Under the pieces are notes generated by a model. That model was not told the origin of the DNA. It ran no database searches and saw nothing but the letters and a program-made list of their open reading frames with translations. A DNA stretch of 64,000 nucleotides from contig NZ_JAFEUP010000001.1 in the NCBI RefSeq assembly GCF_016901015.1, forward strand, positions 682,001 to 746,000, read 5' to 3'. Shown here one piece after another: positions 1-7,379 of the stretch. Origin of the DNA: Zestomonas insulae. GTDB taxonomy: Bacteria > Pseudomonadota > Gammaproteobacteria > Pseudomonadales > Pseudomonadaceae. Position 1 is the stretch's first letter; the number at the start of each line of letters is the position of its first letter. Made by a program: the position numbers and the translations under genes.

Positions 1-871
1 CACGCCCTTCCCGCTCGACGAGCTGTTCAACGCGCTGGGCGCGGAGTTCAAGGCGCTGGCCCAGGAACATGGGGTCAACTTCCGCCTGCACGGCAGCCGC
101 CTGCGCGTGGACAGTGACATCAAGCTGCTGCGCCGCGTGCTGCAGAACTTCCTGACCAACGCCTTCCGCTACGCCAAGGGCGACGTGCTGCTCGGCGTGC
201 GCCGCGTGGCCGGCGGCCTGCGCCTGGAAGTCTGGGACCGCGGACCGGGGATTCCGGCCGACAAGCGCAAGGAAATCTTCGAGGAGTTCAAGCGCCTCGA
301 CAGCCACCAGACCCGCGCCGAGAAGGGCCTGGGCCTCGGCCTGGCGATCGCCGACGGCCTCTGCCGGGTGCTCGGCCACTCGCTGGAAGTACGCTCCTGG
401 CCGGGCAAGGGCAGCGTGTTCAGCGTTGACGTGCCGCTTGCCAAAGCCCCCGCGCCGCTGCTCAAGCACGCGGTCGGCGAGGTCAACGGCAACGCCCTGC
501 AGGGCACCCAGGTGCTGTGCATCGACAACGAGGACAGCATCCTCACCGGCATGCACAGCCTGCTGTCGCGCTGGGGCTGCCAGGTGTGGACGGCGCGCAA
601 CCGCCTGGAATGCGAACACCTGATCGACGAGGAAGTGCGCCCGCAAGTGGCGCTGGTCGATTACCACCTCGACGAGGGCGAGACCGGCACCGAACTGATG
701 GCCTGGCTGCGCACCAAGCTCGGCGAACCGGTGCCCGGCGTGGTGATCAGCGCCGATGGCCGCCCCGAGCTGATCGCCCAGGTGCATGCCGCCGGTCTCG
801 ACTACCTGGCCAAACCAGTCAAGCCGGCCGCCCTGCGCGCCCTGCTGAGCCGTCACCTGCCGCTGCGCTGA
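1..871 (+). CDS. Hybrid sensor histidine kinase/response regulator, C-terminal part (5' end outside window)
   Basis: Reading is open from base 2 to the TGA at 869-871, so only the C-terminal ~289 residues are seen. They hold the end of a kinase core followed by a receiver domain. The ATPase part shows an N-box (NFLTNAFRYA), a G1 box (DRGPGIP) and a G2 box (GLGLGLAIA). The receiver shows the acidic pair and phospho-acceptor context (CIDNED, VDYHLD) and the conserved lysine (AKPVKP). It would autophosphorylate on a histidine outside the window and pass phosphate to its own receiver Asp. The layout fits the NahK/ErcS' family of pseudomonad hybrid kinases; that assignment is inference because the sensor half is missing. 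Confidence 0.85.
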   Translation, partial: TPFPLDELFNALGAEFKALAQEHGVNFRLHGSRLRVDSDIKLLRRVLQNFLTNAFRYAKGDVLLGVRRVAGGLRLEVWDRGPGIPADKRKEIFEEFKRLDSHQTRAEKGLGLGLAIADGLCRVLGHSLEVRSWPGKGSVFSVDVPLAKAPAPLLKHAVGEVNGNALQGTQVLCIDNEDSILTGMHSLLSRWGCQVWTARNRLECEHLIDEEVRPQVALVDYHLDEGETGTELMAWLRTKLGEPVPGVVISADGRPELIAQVHAAGLDYLAKPVKPAALRALLSRHLPLR

Positions 872-999
872 GCGGCTCCGCGCCAACCCCCAAACGTCCT
901 CACCAGCCTGGCGGCAGGCTGGCTGTGCTGAACGGGGAACTGATATAAAGATTCAGCGGCACGCACGGCCGCGGTGACCGTTGTTCAGGAGTAGTCACG

Positions 1000-2226
1000 A
1001 TGAATCTTTCCAGTGGAGCGGCGCCGCTGCCGGTCCACCTGCCCGAGCGTCCGGACGAGGACTATTTCGCCGAGCGCGTCGCCACGCTGTTCTCCACCAG
1101 CCCCTCGACTGCCGTCGGCAATCTGTTCTCGGCGTCGCTGATCTTCGGCGTCTATCACAGCAGCGTGCCGCTGGGCGGCCTGATCGTCTGGTGGTGCCTG
1201 CTGCTGGTGCTGATGTGCGTACGCCTCGGCCTGGTCCGCGCCTACCGCCGCAATCCGCGGCGCGTAGCGCCGCGCACCTGGGCGCGACTGACCAGCGTGC
1301 AGTGCGCCAGCGTCGGCCTGACCTGGGGCATCGGCGCGATCTGGCTGATGCACTACGGCACGCCGTTCGAGGACGTGGTCTACGGCTGCGTCGCGCTGAC
1401 CTCGGTGATGGTGGCGATGAGCAACGTCTCCTACTGGCCGGCGCACCTGTCATTCCACGTGCCAATGTTCTTCTTCCTCGGCATCGCCTATTTCCTCGAC
1501 CCGGAGCCGGTGTCGCACTTCCTCGCGATCGGCGCCTGGGTGGTCTGCCCGTTCATCGCCGAGATGGGCCGGCGCCTGCAGATGCGCTTCAACGCCGCGC
1601 TCAAGCTGGCCTGGGAGCACCAGGTGCTGGCGCACAAGTACGCGCTGGCCGCGCAGGAACTGGCGGTGCTCAGCCGCACCGACGACCTCACGCGCATCGC
1701 CAACAAGCGCCACCTCGACGAGACCCTCAGCCGCGAGTGGCATCGCTGCCTGCGCAACGGCGAGCCGCTCGGCGTGCTGATGCTGGATATCGACCACTTC
1801 AAGCGCTTCAACGACACCTACGGCCACCTCGCCGGCGACACCTGCATCCGCCAGGTGGCCGAGGCCATGCGCGGCAGCATTCGCGAACACTGCGACTTTG
1901 TCGCCCGCTTCGGTGGCGAGGAGTTCACCGTGGTGATGCCCGGTGCCGGGCTGGACACGGCGCTGGTCATCGCCGAACGCATTCGTGCGGCGGTCGAGGC
2001 ATTACGCCTACGTCACGAAGCCGTCGAGCGCGGCCAACTGACCGTGAGCATCGGGGTGGCCTCCACGGCGCAGGGCGAGATGGCCAACGCCGAAGCGCTG
2101 GTCGGCCACGCCGACGTCGCCCTGTATGCCGCCAAGCACGCCGGGCGCAACCGCGTCGCAGCGGCCGACATTCAGGACTTGAGGAAGCCCCTCAGCAACA
2201 CGCCGACCCTCTCACCCAGTTCCTGA
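1000..2226 (+). CDS. Membrane-anchored diguanylate cyclase (GGDEF)
   Basis: A 408-residue protein. The first ~195 residues contain several hydrophobic segments (about 40-75, 100-165 and 170-190), so it is probably an integral inner-membrane sensor. A GGDEF domain follows from about residue 220. The active-site signature is GGEEF at 305-309, preceded by DIDHFKRFNDTYGH, so it should make c-di-GMP from two GTP. The inhibitory I-site RxxD is degenerate: the four residues at that position are EHCD, so product inhibition may be weak. The start has a good ribosome site (CAGGAG, ten bases upstream). The 3' end overlaps the convergent MerR gene by 55 bp. The sensed signal is unknown. Confidence 0.9.
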   Translation: MNLSSGAAPLPVHLPERPDEDYFAERVATLFSTSPSTAVGNLFSASLIFGVYHSSVPLGGLIVWWCLLLVLMCVRLGLVRAYRRNPRRVAPRTWARLTSVQCASVGLTWGIGAIWLMHYGTPFEDVVYGCVALTSVMVAMSNVSYWPAHLSFHVPMFFFLGIAYFLDPEPVSHFLAIGAWVVCPFIAEMGRRLQMRFNAALKLAWEHQVLAHKYALAAQELAVLSRTDDLTRIANKRHLDETLSREWHRCLRNGEPLGVLMLDIDHFKRFNDTYGHLAGDTCIRQVAEAMRGSIREHCDFVARFGGEEFTVVMPGAGLDTALVIAERIRAAVEALRLRHEAVERGQLTVSIGVASTAQGEMANAEALVGHADVALYAAKHAGRNRVAAADIQDLRKPLSNTPTLSPSS

Positions 2227-2984
2227 TTCGCCGAGTCGTGCAGCGCGCTGGCCAGCTCGCTGTCGACCACCTGCTCGACCAGCGGCCGCAACCCCAGCAG
2301 TTGCTGATTGAGGCGCTGCAGCTCATCGACGTGCGGCAGGCTGGTGCTCAGCAGCGGATTGACCAGATGCTGAACGATCAGCTGCACGATGCCGGCCGCC
2401 ATCGGCTGCACCTGGCGACGGATCGAGGCGAATAGCTCGAGCAGAGACGCCAACGGAATGCCGGCGCGGTACAGCTCGACGCCGGCGGCGAACACTCGCG
2501 GGTTGAGCACGCGCAGGTGGTCACCGGCGAACTCCACCAGCCCCAGGCTCTGGGCCAGGTCGAGGTTGGCGTCGGTCAGCCCGTCGCCGAACAGCGCCTG
2601 CAGCTCGGCGAACTCCAGGCGGGTCGGCTCGACCTGATGCCATGCGCCAACAATCGCCTGCTCCAGGCCCAGCACATGGGACAGGCCCTGGCCCTGTTCC
2701 CAGGCCTCGAGCAGCTCACGGATGCTGGCGATGCTGTAGCCGCGTTCGAGCAGCTGGCCGATCAGCTGCAGCCGCGCCAGGTGGCCATCGTTGTACACGC
2801 CGATACGTCCACGCCGCTCCGGTGGCGGCAGCAGGCCGCGGTCCTGATAGGCGCGTAGATTGCGCACCGTGGTGCCGCCGGCGTTGGCCAGTTCATCGAC
2901 GCTGTATTCGGCGCTGCTCGGCGCATCCGCCACGCGCGGTGTACGCGCCAGCAGGCGCTGCAGGAAAGAGCTGGATTCATTCAT
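2172..2984 (-). CDS. MerR-family transcriptional regulator
   Basis: A 270-residue protein. An N-terminal MerR winged helix-turn-helix is visible at about residues 26-95 (YSVDELANAGGTTVRNLRAY, then GVYNDGHLARLQLIGQLLERGYS). A ~170-residue C-terminal domain with no recognised ligand motif follows. I chose the ATG at 2984; an in-frame ATG four codons upstream (2996) is possible, and the open frame runs much further upstream only as a shadow of the divergent gene. It is transcribed away from the hydrolase pair beginning at 3219, and a dyad at 3132-3149 lies in that gene pair's putative promoter spacer, where MerR proteins bind. Controlling that pair and itself is therefore the likely job. The effector is unknown. 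Confidence 0.85.
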   Translation of the reverse strand: MNESSSFLQRLLARTPRVADAPSSAEYSVDELANAGGTTVRNLRAYQDRGLLPPPERRGRIGVYNDGHLARLQLIGQLLERGYSIASIRELLEAWEQGQGLSHVLGLEQAIVGAWHQVEPTRLEFAELQALFGDGLTDANLDLAQSLGLVEFAGDHLRVLNPRVFAAGVELYRAGIPLASLLELFASIRRQVQPMAAGIVQLIVQHLVNPLLSTSLPHVDELQRLNQQLLGLRPLVEQVVDSELASALHDSANQELGERVGVLLRGFLKS

Positions 2985-3126
2985 GGCGCCGATCATAGCC
3001 GCCGCGCGGCGGCGCCAACAACACACCCGGCACGGCCTGCGCACGGCCTGAGTAGCGCAGTAACAACCACCGACCCGCAGCCGCCGCGCGACTGGCCATT
3101 CGGTGGGTGCCCAGTGCGTCACGACT

Positions 3127-3155
3127 TTGCCATCGTTCGCTGTAACGATTGATAA
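3127..3155 (+). promoter_or_regulatory. Candidate promoter with a dyad operator in the spacer (MerR-type layout)
   Basis: TTGCCA (3127-3132) and TGATAA (3150-3155) are spaced 17 bp. The spacer is almost entirely occupied by a perfect 6-6-6 inverted repeat, ATCGTT (3132-3137) and AACGAT (3144-3149). MerR-family activators bind dyads between the -35 and -10 elements, usually with a 19-20 bp spacer, and a divergent MerR gene starts 148 bp away. The objection is that a start site from this -10 would fall only a few bases before the ATG at 3166. Confidence 0.4.
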
Positions 3156-3165
3156 GGAGATCGTG

Positions 3166-3222
3166 ATGCCTGCCGCCCTGTCCACACCTGCCCCGCACTC
3201 GTCCCACCCGGTGCGCCGATGA
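3166..3222 (+). CDS. Putative 18-codon leader peptide coupled to the downstream hydrolase
   Basis: A strong ribosome site (AAGGAG, 3154-3159) precedes an ATG at 3166 that opens an 18-codon frame, MPAALSTPAPHSSHPVRR. Its TGA (3220-3222) overlaps the ATG of the next gene (3219-3221) as ATGA. The hydrolase start itself has no evident ribosome site, so translation may depend on ribosomes terminating on this leader. The peptide is rich in Pro, Ala, Ser and His and matches no family I know. It is equally possible that only the coupling matters and the peptide has no function. Confidence 0.5.
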   Translation: MPAALSTPAPHSSHPVRR

Positions 3223-4151
3223 ACGCACCGATCCGCACTGAATCGCAGCGCCTGCGCGTGCAGGGCGATGGCGTCGAGTTGGCCGCCTACCGCTGGGGCA
3301 ACGCCGAGGGGCCGACCTTGCTGCTGGTGCACGGTTACCCGGACAGCCACGAGGTCTGGCTGCCGCTGGTCCAGCACCTGGCTGCCGACTACCAGATCAT
3401 CGCCTACGACGTGCGCGGCTTCGGTGCTTCGCAGATTCCCCGGCGCACCCGTGACTACCGCCTGCCGCTGCTGGCCAATGACCTCGAGGCGGTGATCAAG
3501 GCGCTCAGTCCAGAGCGTCCGGTGCACCTGGTGGCCCACGACTGGGGTTCGATCCAGACCTGGGAGGCGGTGACCGAGCCGCGCATCCAGCCGCTGCTCG
3601 CCTCCTACACCACCATCTCCGGGCCGTGCCTGGACCATGTCGGCCACTGGATGCGCGCACGCCTGCAAGAGAAACGTCTGGGCGCCTGGCTGAAGGTCTT
3701 CGGCCAATTGCTCAGCTCCTGGTACATCGCCTTCTTCCACACCCCCTGGCTGCCCGAGCTGCTCTGGCGCAACGGCCTCGGCCGCCTGTGGCCGACCCTG
3801 CTGGAGCGCCTGGAAGGCGTGCGCGAGGCGCAGCACAACAGCACCCAGGTCTCCGACGGCCAGCACGGCGTCAAGCTGTACCGCGCCAACTTCATCGGTG
3901 CCATGTTCAAGCCGCGCCTGCGCTACACCCAGGTGCCGGTGCAGCTGATCGTGCCGACCCAGGATCGCTTCGTGCGTCCCCAGCTGTTCGAGCAGCTGCA
4001 GCACTGGGCGCCCGACCTGGCCCGCCGCGAAGTGCGCGCCGGGCACTGGCAGCTGCTCGCCGAGCCGCTGCAACTGGCCCGCTGGATTCGCGAATTCGTC
4101 GATCGGCATGGCAGCGCGGCTGCCCGCCCCGCAGGAGAGCACACCGCATGA
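3219..4151 (+). CDS. Alpha/beta-hydrolase, epoxide hydrolase/haloalkane dehalogenase-like
   Basis: A 310-residue cytoplasmic alpha/beta-hydrolase. The oxyanion motif HGYP lies at 39-42 (VHGYPDSHEVW). The nucleophile elbow HDWGS carries Asp108 instead of Ser, which is the hallmark of epoxide hydrolases and haloalkane dehalogenases. The likely catalytic His is His276 in AGHWQ. This predicts attack by Asp on an epoxide or halogenated carbon, but the substrate cannot be read. The stop overlaps the next gene's start (ATGA at 4148-4151), so the two are translationally coupled. Its own start overlaps the stop of an 18-codon leader and lacks a ribosome site. A MerR regulator is divergent. Function beyond the fold is inference. 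Confidence 0.85.
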   Translation: MNAPIRTESQRLRVQGDGVELAAYRWGNAEGPTLLLVHGYPDSHEVWLPLVQHLAADYQIIAYDVRGFGASQIPRRTRDYRLPLLANDLEAVIKALSPERPVHLVAHDWGSIQTWEAVTEPRIQPLLASYTTISGPCLDHVGHWMRARLQEKRLGAWLKVFGQLLSSWYIAFFHTPWLPELLWRNGLGRLWPTLLERLEGVREAQHNSTQVSDGQHGVKLYRANFIGAMFKPRLRYTQVPVQLIVPTQDRFVRPQLFEQLQHWAPDLARREVRAGHWQLLAEPLQLARWIREFVDRHGSAAARPAGEHTA

Positions 4152-5035
4152 GCGCCCCCCACCATCGCCTGGAGCAGCGCAAGGTCAGCTTCGACTTCAC
4201 CGACACCCCGCTGCACTGGGTGCCCGGCGAGCCGGAAGCCTCGCATGTGATGAACACCCTTCACATCCTCCTGCCGGCCGGCGAGTTCTGGTTCTGCCGG
4301 GTCTACAACAAGGCCCTGCCGCTGGTCACCGAGGCGCGCCTGCGCGACGACGTGCGCGGTTTCATCAAGCAGGAAGCGCAGCACGCGCGCGCCCACGACA
4401 GCGCGCTGACGCCCTATCTGGTGCGCCACGGCATCGACCCGACGCCGTTCACCCGGCGCCTGAGCTGGCTGTTCGAGAAACCGCTCGGCGACTTGCCGGT
4501 CGGCAGCGGCTGGCTCGGCCGGCGCCTGCAGCACTGGTGGCTATTGCAGCGGGTCGGCCTGATCGCCGCCGTCGAGCATTTCACCTGCGTGCTCGGCGAC
4601 TGGATCATCACCACCCGCCAGCTCGATCACGCCGACCCGGTGATGCTCGACCTGCTGCGCTGGCACGGCGCCGAGGAAGTCGAGCACCGCTGCGTGGCCC
4701 ACGACCTGCACGTGCACCTCGGCGGCAGCCTGCTGATGCGCTGGCTGTACATGCTGGTCGCCTCGGCGGCGCTGACCTTCCTATTCCATGCCGGCTCGCG
4801 GCTGATGATGCGTCAGGACCCGGCGATCCGCCGCGTGCGCGGCTTCCTGCCGCTGTGGCGCGATCTCGGCGGGCGCGGCCTGCTGCCGACCATGGGCAGC
4901 ATCGGCCGCGCGGTGGCGCGCTATTTCAAGCCGAGCTATCACCCGGTGGTGGAAGGCGACGTGCAGGTGGCATTGGATTACCTGGCCCACTCCCCCGCCG
5001 CGCGGCGCGCCGCCGAGGCCGCGGCAGCGGGGTGA
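4148..5035 (+). CDS. Predicted metal-dependent hydrolase, ferritin-like (PF10118 family)
   Basis: A 295-residue protein of the family annotated 'predicted metal-dependent hydrolase'. It looks like a helical di-metal protein: a first helix with Glu46 (PAGEFWF), then EAQH (Glu76, His79), and later EEVEHRC with a second ExxH. Two ExxH motifs plus extra Glu residues are what ferritin-like diiron oxidases use. A hydrophobic segment sits at about 200-217. The start overlaps the stop of the upstream epoxide-hydrolase-like gene by 4 bp, so the two form one coupled unit. No reaction has been assigned to the family to my knowledge; joint action on a lipid or xenobiotic is inference from the pairing. 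Confidence 0.8.
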   Translation: MSAPHHRLEQRKVSFDFTDTPLHWVPGEPEASHVMNTLHILLPAGEFWFCRVYNKALPLVTEARLRDDVRGFIKQEAQHARAHDSALTPYLVRHGIDPTPFTRRLSWLFEKPLGDLPVGSGWLGRRLQHWWLLQRVGLIAAVEHFTCVLGDWIITTRQLDHADPVMLDLLRWHGAEEVEHRCVAHDLHVHLGGSLLMRWLYMLVASAALTFLFHAGSRLMMRQDPAIRRVRGFLPLWRDLGGRGLLPTMGSIGRAVARYFKPSYHPVVEGDVQVALDYLAHSPAARRAAEAAAAG

Positions 5036-5046
5036 AGTAGTCCCTC

Positions 5047-5112
5047 GTAGGAGCGGCCCATGGCCGCGAAGTGGTCTGTCGAACACCCGTCGCGGCCATG
5101 GGCCGCTCCTAC
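5047..5112. repeat. REP-like palindrome (GTAGGAGCGGCC type) between convergent genes
   Basis: A 23-base arm beginning GTAGGAGCGGCCCATGG (5047-5069) is repeated inverted and perfectly matched at 5090-5112, around a 20-base centre. This GTAGGAGCGGCC...GGCCGCTCCTAC signature is the common repetitive extragenic palindrome of many pseudomonads. It lies between the convergent 3' ends of the metal-dependent hydrolase (5035) and rmuC (5134), so the transcript could also form a strong hairpin that blocks readthrough. No second copy was noticed in this window. Confidence 0.85.
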
Positions 5113-5133
5113 AGGCTCTCGCGTGGTCGCTGA

Positions 5134-6612
5134 TCACTCAGCGGCATCCACCTCATCCAGCAACGGCACCGCGGCGCGTTCCAGCAGCTCAGGAGACAGG
5201 CTCTTGCTGGCCCGCGCGCCGAGCAGCTTGAGGTTCTCGACCCGGCCGACGATGTTGCCGCGCCCGTCGACCAGCTTGTTGCGCGCCGCGGCGTAGGCCT
5301 TGTCGAGCTGCTGCAGGCGGCTGCCGACCTCGTCGAGGTCCTGGATGAAGGCGACGAACTTGTCGTACAGCGCGCCGGCGCGTTCGGCGATCTCGCGGGC
5401 GTTCTGGCTCTGCCGCTCCTGGCGCCACAGGCTATCGATGACCCGCAAGGTGGCCAGCAGCGTGGTCGGGCTGACGATCACGATGTGCTGGTCGTAAGCC
5501 TCCTGGAACAGCCCCGGATCGGCCTGCAGCGCGGCGGCGAAGGCCGCCTCGATGGGCACGAAGAGCAGCACGAAGTCGAGGCTGTGCAGCCCTTCCAGGC
5601 GCTGGTAGTCCTTCACCGAGAGGCCCTTGAGGTGGCTGCGCAGCGACAGCACGTGCTGCTTCAGCGCAACCTGGCGGACCTGCTCGTCCTCGGCGGCAAC
5701 CAGCTGCTGATAGGCAGTGAGGCTGACCTTGGCATCCACCACCACCTGCTTGTCGCCGGGCAGCTGGATCAGCACGTCGGGCTGGAAGCGCTCGCCGTCG
5801 GCAGCGCGCAAGCTGACCTGGGTGTGGTACTCGCGGCCCTTCTCCAGGCCGGCGTGCTCGAGGACCCGCTCGAGCACCAGCTCGCCCCAGTTGCCCTGGG
5901 TCTTCTGGCCTTTCAGCGCTTGGCTGAGGGTGGTCGCCTCGTCGCTGAGGCGCTGGTTGAGCAGTTGCAGGCGCTCGAGTTCCTTGCCCAGCGAGAAGCG
6001 CTCGCGCGCCTCCTGCTGGTAGCTGTCCTCGACACGCTTCTCGAACGCCTGGATGCGCTCCTTGAGCGGGTCGAGCAACTGGCCGAGGCGCTGCTGGCTG
6101 GTCTCGGCGAAGCGCTGCTCGCGTTCGTCGAAGATCTTCCCGGCCAGCTCGGCGAACTGCGCACGCAGCTCGTCGCGCGCGCCCTGCAGATCGGTAAGGC
6201 GCTGCTGATGGCTGTCCTGCTGCTCGCGCAGTTCGGCGTGCAGCGCCGCGCGCTCGGCGCTCAGGCGACGCAGCTCGTTTTCCTGCTGCTCGCGCTCCTG
6301 CTGCCAGGCCAGTTCATGGCCACGGAAGCGCTGCAGCTCGCCGCGCCCCAGTTCGGCCTCGCGGCGCAAGGCAGCCAGCTCGGCCTGTTGCGCGGCCTTC
6401 TCGGTGGCCAGGACGCCGGCCTCGCGGCGGTAGTCGTCCAGCTGCGCGCTCAAACCGTCCTGAGCCAGCTGCGCATGACTCAGCCGCTCCTCGAGCAACG
6501 CCGCGTCAGTGCGCAGGCGCGCAAGGCGCTGCTGCAACTGCCAGCTCAGCGCCAGCAACGGCAGCGCCGCCACGGACAACCCCACAAGCAGGTTGGGCAA
6601 ATCGATAGGCAT
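5134..6612 (-). CDS. rmuC: DNA recombination protein RmuC
   Basis: A 492-residue RmuC protein. It has an N-terminal membrane anchor (about residues 5-24), a long Glu/Gln/Arg-rich coiled coil (about 25-230) and the conserved RmuC nuclease-like domain (about 245-450), with signatures such as GNWGELVLERVLEHAGL and VVDAKVSL. RmuC limits inversions and rearrangements at short inverted repeats and is thought to be a restriction-nuclease-fold enzyme. The start ATG at 6612 has a TGGAG site upstream. The 3' end abuts a REP-like palindrome, and the 5' side faces a long non-coding region with DnaA-box-like sites. Confidence 0.95.
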   Translation of the reverse strand: MPIDLPNLLVGLSVAALPLLALSWQLQQRLARLRTDAALLEERLSHAQLAQDGLSAQLDDYRREAGVLATEKAAQQAELAALRREAELGRGELQRFRGHELAWQQEREQQENELRRLSAERAALHAELREQQDSHQQRLTDLQGARDELRAQFAELAGKIFDEREQRFAETSQQRLGQLLDPLKERIQAFEKRVEDSYQQEARERFSLGKELERLQLLNQRLSDEATTLSQALKGQKTQGNWGELVLERVLEHAGLEKGREYHTQVSLRAADGERFQPDVLIQLPGDKQVVVDAKVSLTAYQQLVAAEDEQVRQVALKQHVLSLRSHLKGLSVKDYQRLEGLHSLDFVLLFVPIEAAFAAALQADPGLFQEAYDQHIVIVSPTTLLATLRVIDSLWRQERQSQNAREIAERAGALYDKFVAFIQDLDEVGSRLQQLDKAYAAARNKLVDGRGNIVGRVENLKLLGARASKSLSPELLERAAVPLLDEVDAAE

Positions 6613-7128
6613 AAGAGGCTCCAGGCAAGACTGCCGGGCAGTATAACCAGCGCCACCGGCGTGGTTGTCGCGGCGCGCAAATGCAGGGGAAAACCGCCTC
6701 GCTGGAGCGCCGAGTCAGCAGCCATGCGGGTTGCCGCAGACAATCCACAAAAGCTGTGGATAACTCCGTGGACAACTTGGGAGCAAGGATCGCCACGCCT
6801 TGCCAGTTGGGGCTTCCGCTCAGATTGACGCTTTTTTCACCAGAAAAAAAGTTCATATTTTTCATTGACTTATAAATTGCCTACAAAGAATCAAGCAGTT
6901 ACGTCGCACTGTGCGAGCGACTTGCCAAGATGCATCGCTATTGTGCACAACTGTGCTCGCCGCCTCGGCCGCGCGCCCCGAATCTGGGCGTTTTCCCGGT
7001 GGCGCCCGGTGCGCCTGGGCCGTCGCGCGCTGCAGGTGCAACCCGCCCGCGACCGCGCGTCGTTTTTCGACCTGGCTCGCCGCCAACGGCGTCCAATAGC
7101 AAGGGGGTCACGCACCGGGAGAACGCTC
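6613..7128. other. 516-base non-coding region with DnaA-box-like sites and AT-rich stretch
   Basis: No convincing gene is seen; the short frames here have no ribosome site or family resemblance. One perfect DnaA box occurs as TGTGGATAA (6755-6763, TTATCCACA on the other strand). It is flanked by looser copies at 6741-6749 and 6767-6775 and a TTGTGCACA at 6941-6949. Between them, bases 6831-6900 are about 73% A+T in an otherwise GC-rich chromosome and contain runs of A and T. The layout resembles a DnaA-responsive element or a small origin-like site. dnaA is not nearby, so this is not assumed to be the chromosomal origin. The region also holds the rmuC promoter. Confidence 0.55.
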
Positions 7129-7260
7129 ATGTTCAAGCAACTCATCCCGCTGGCCATGCTCACCCTGGTCATCGTCCTCGGCGGCTCGTCCTGCAACGAT
7201 CACAGCAGCCACTCCGATGACGGCGCCACCCAGCAAGGCGGAGGTGGCGGCGGTTACTGA
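7129..7260 (+). CDS. Small putative lipoprotein, 43 residues
   Basis: A 43-residue frame with a ribosome site (CGGGAGA) eight bases before the ATG at 7129. The N-terminus is a lysine-containing signal peptide with a hydrophobic core (LIPLAMLTLVIVLGG), followed by SSC at residues 20-22. GSSC is an imperfect lipobox but would place a lipidated Cys at 22. The mature part is only ~22 residues: His/Ser/Asp-rich (NDHSSHSDDG), then a run of glycines ending in Tyr. No family is recognised. It could be a metal-binding or surface-exposed micro-lipoprotein; that is speculative. The signal peptide and ribosome site are the reasons to call it real. Confidence 0.6.
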   Translation: MFKQLIPLAMLTLVIVLGGSSCNDHSSHSDDGATQQGGGGGGY

Positions 7261-7379
7261 GGACAGATGCGGCTGGCGCGCGGCGCCTTAGGTCCGGCCT
7301 AATAGGGCAAATGCCGATCGATCGTGCCGCCGCGCGGCGATCGATCGGAGGCCAGGTTTTCATCGACAAGGACAGCACC

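Noticed and set aside
981..2435. A 484-codon Arg/Pro/Ala-rich frame overlapping the first diguanylate cyclase
   Set aside because: Out-of-frame shadow of the GGDEF gene and the MerR gene; no ribosome site or family resemblance.
6741..6900. The chromosomal replication origin
   Set aside because: dnaA, rpmH, dnaN and gyrB are not nearby and only one box is perfect; a DnaA-responsive or relic element is the most that can be claimed.
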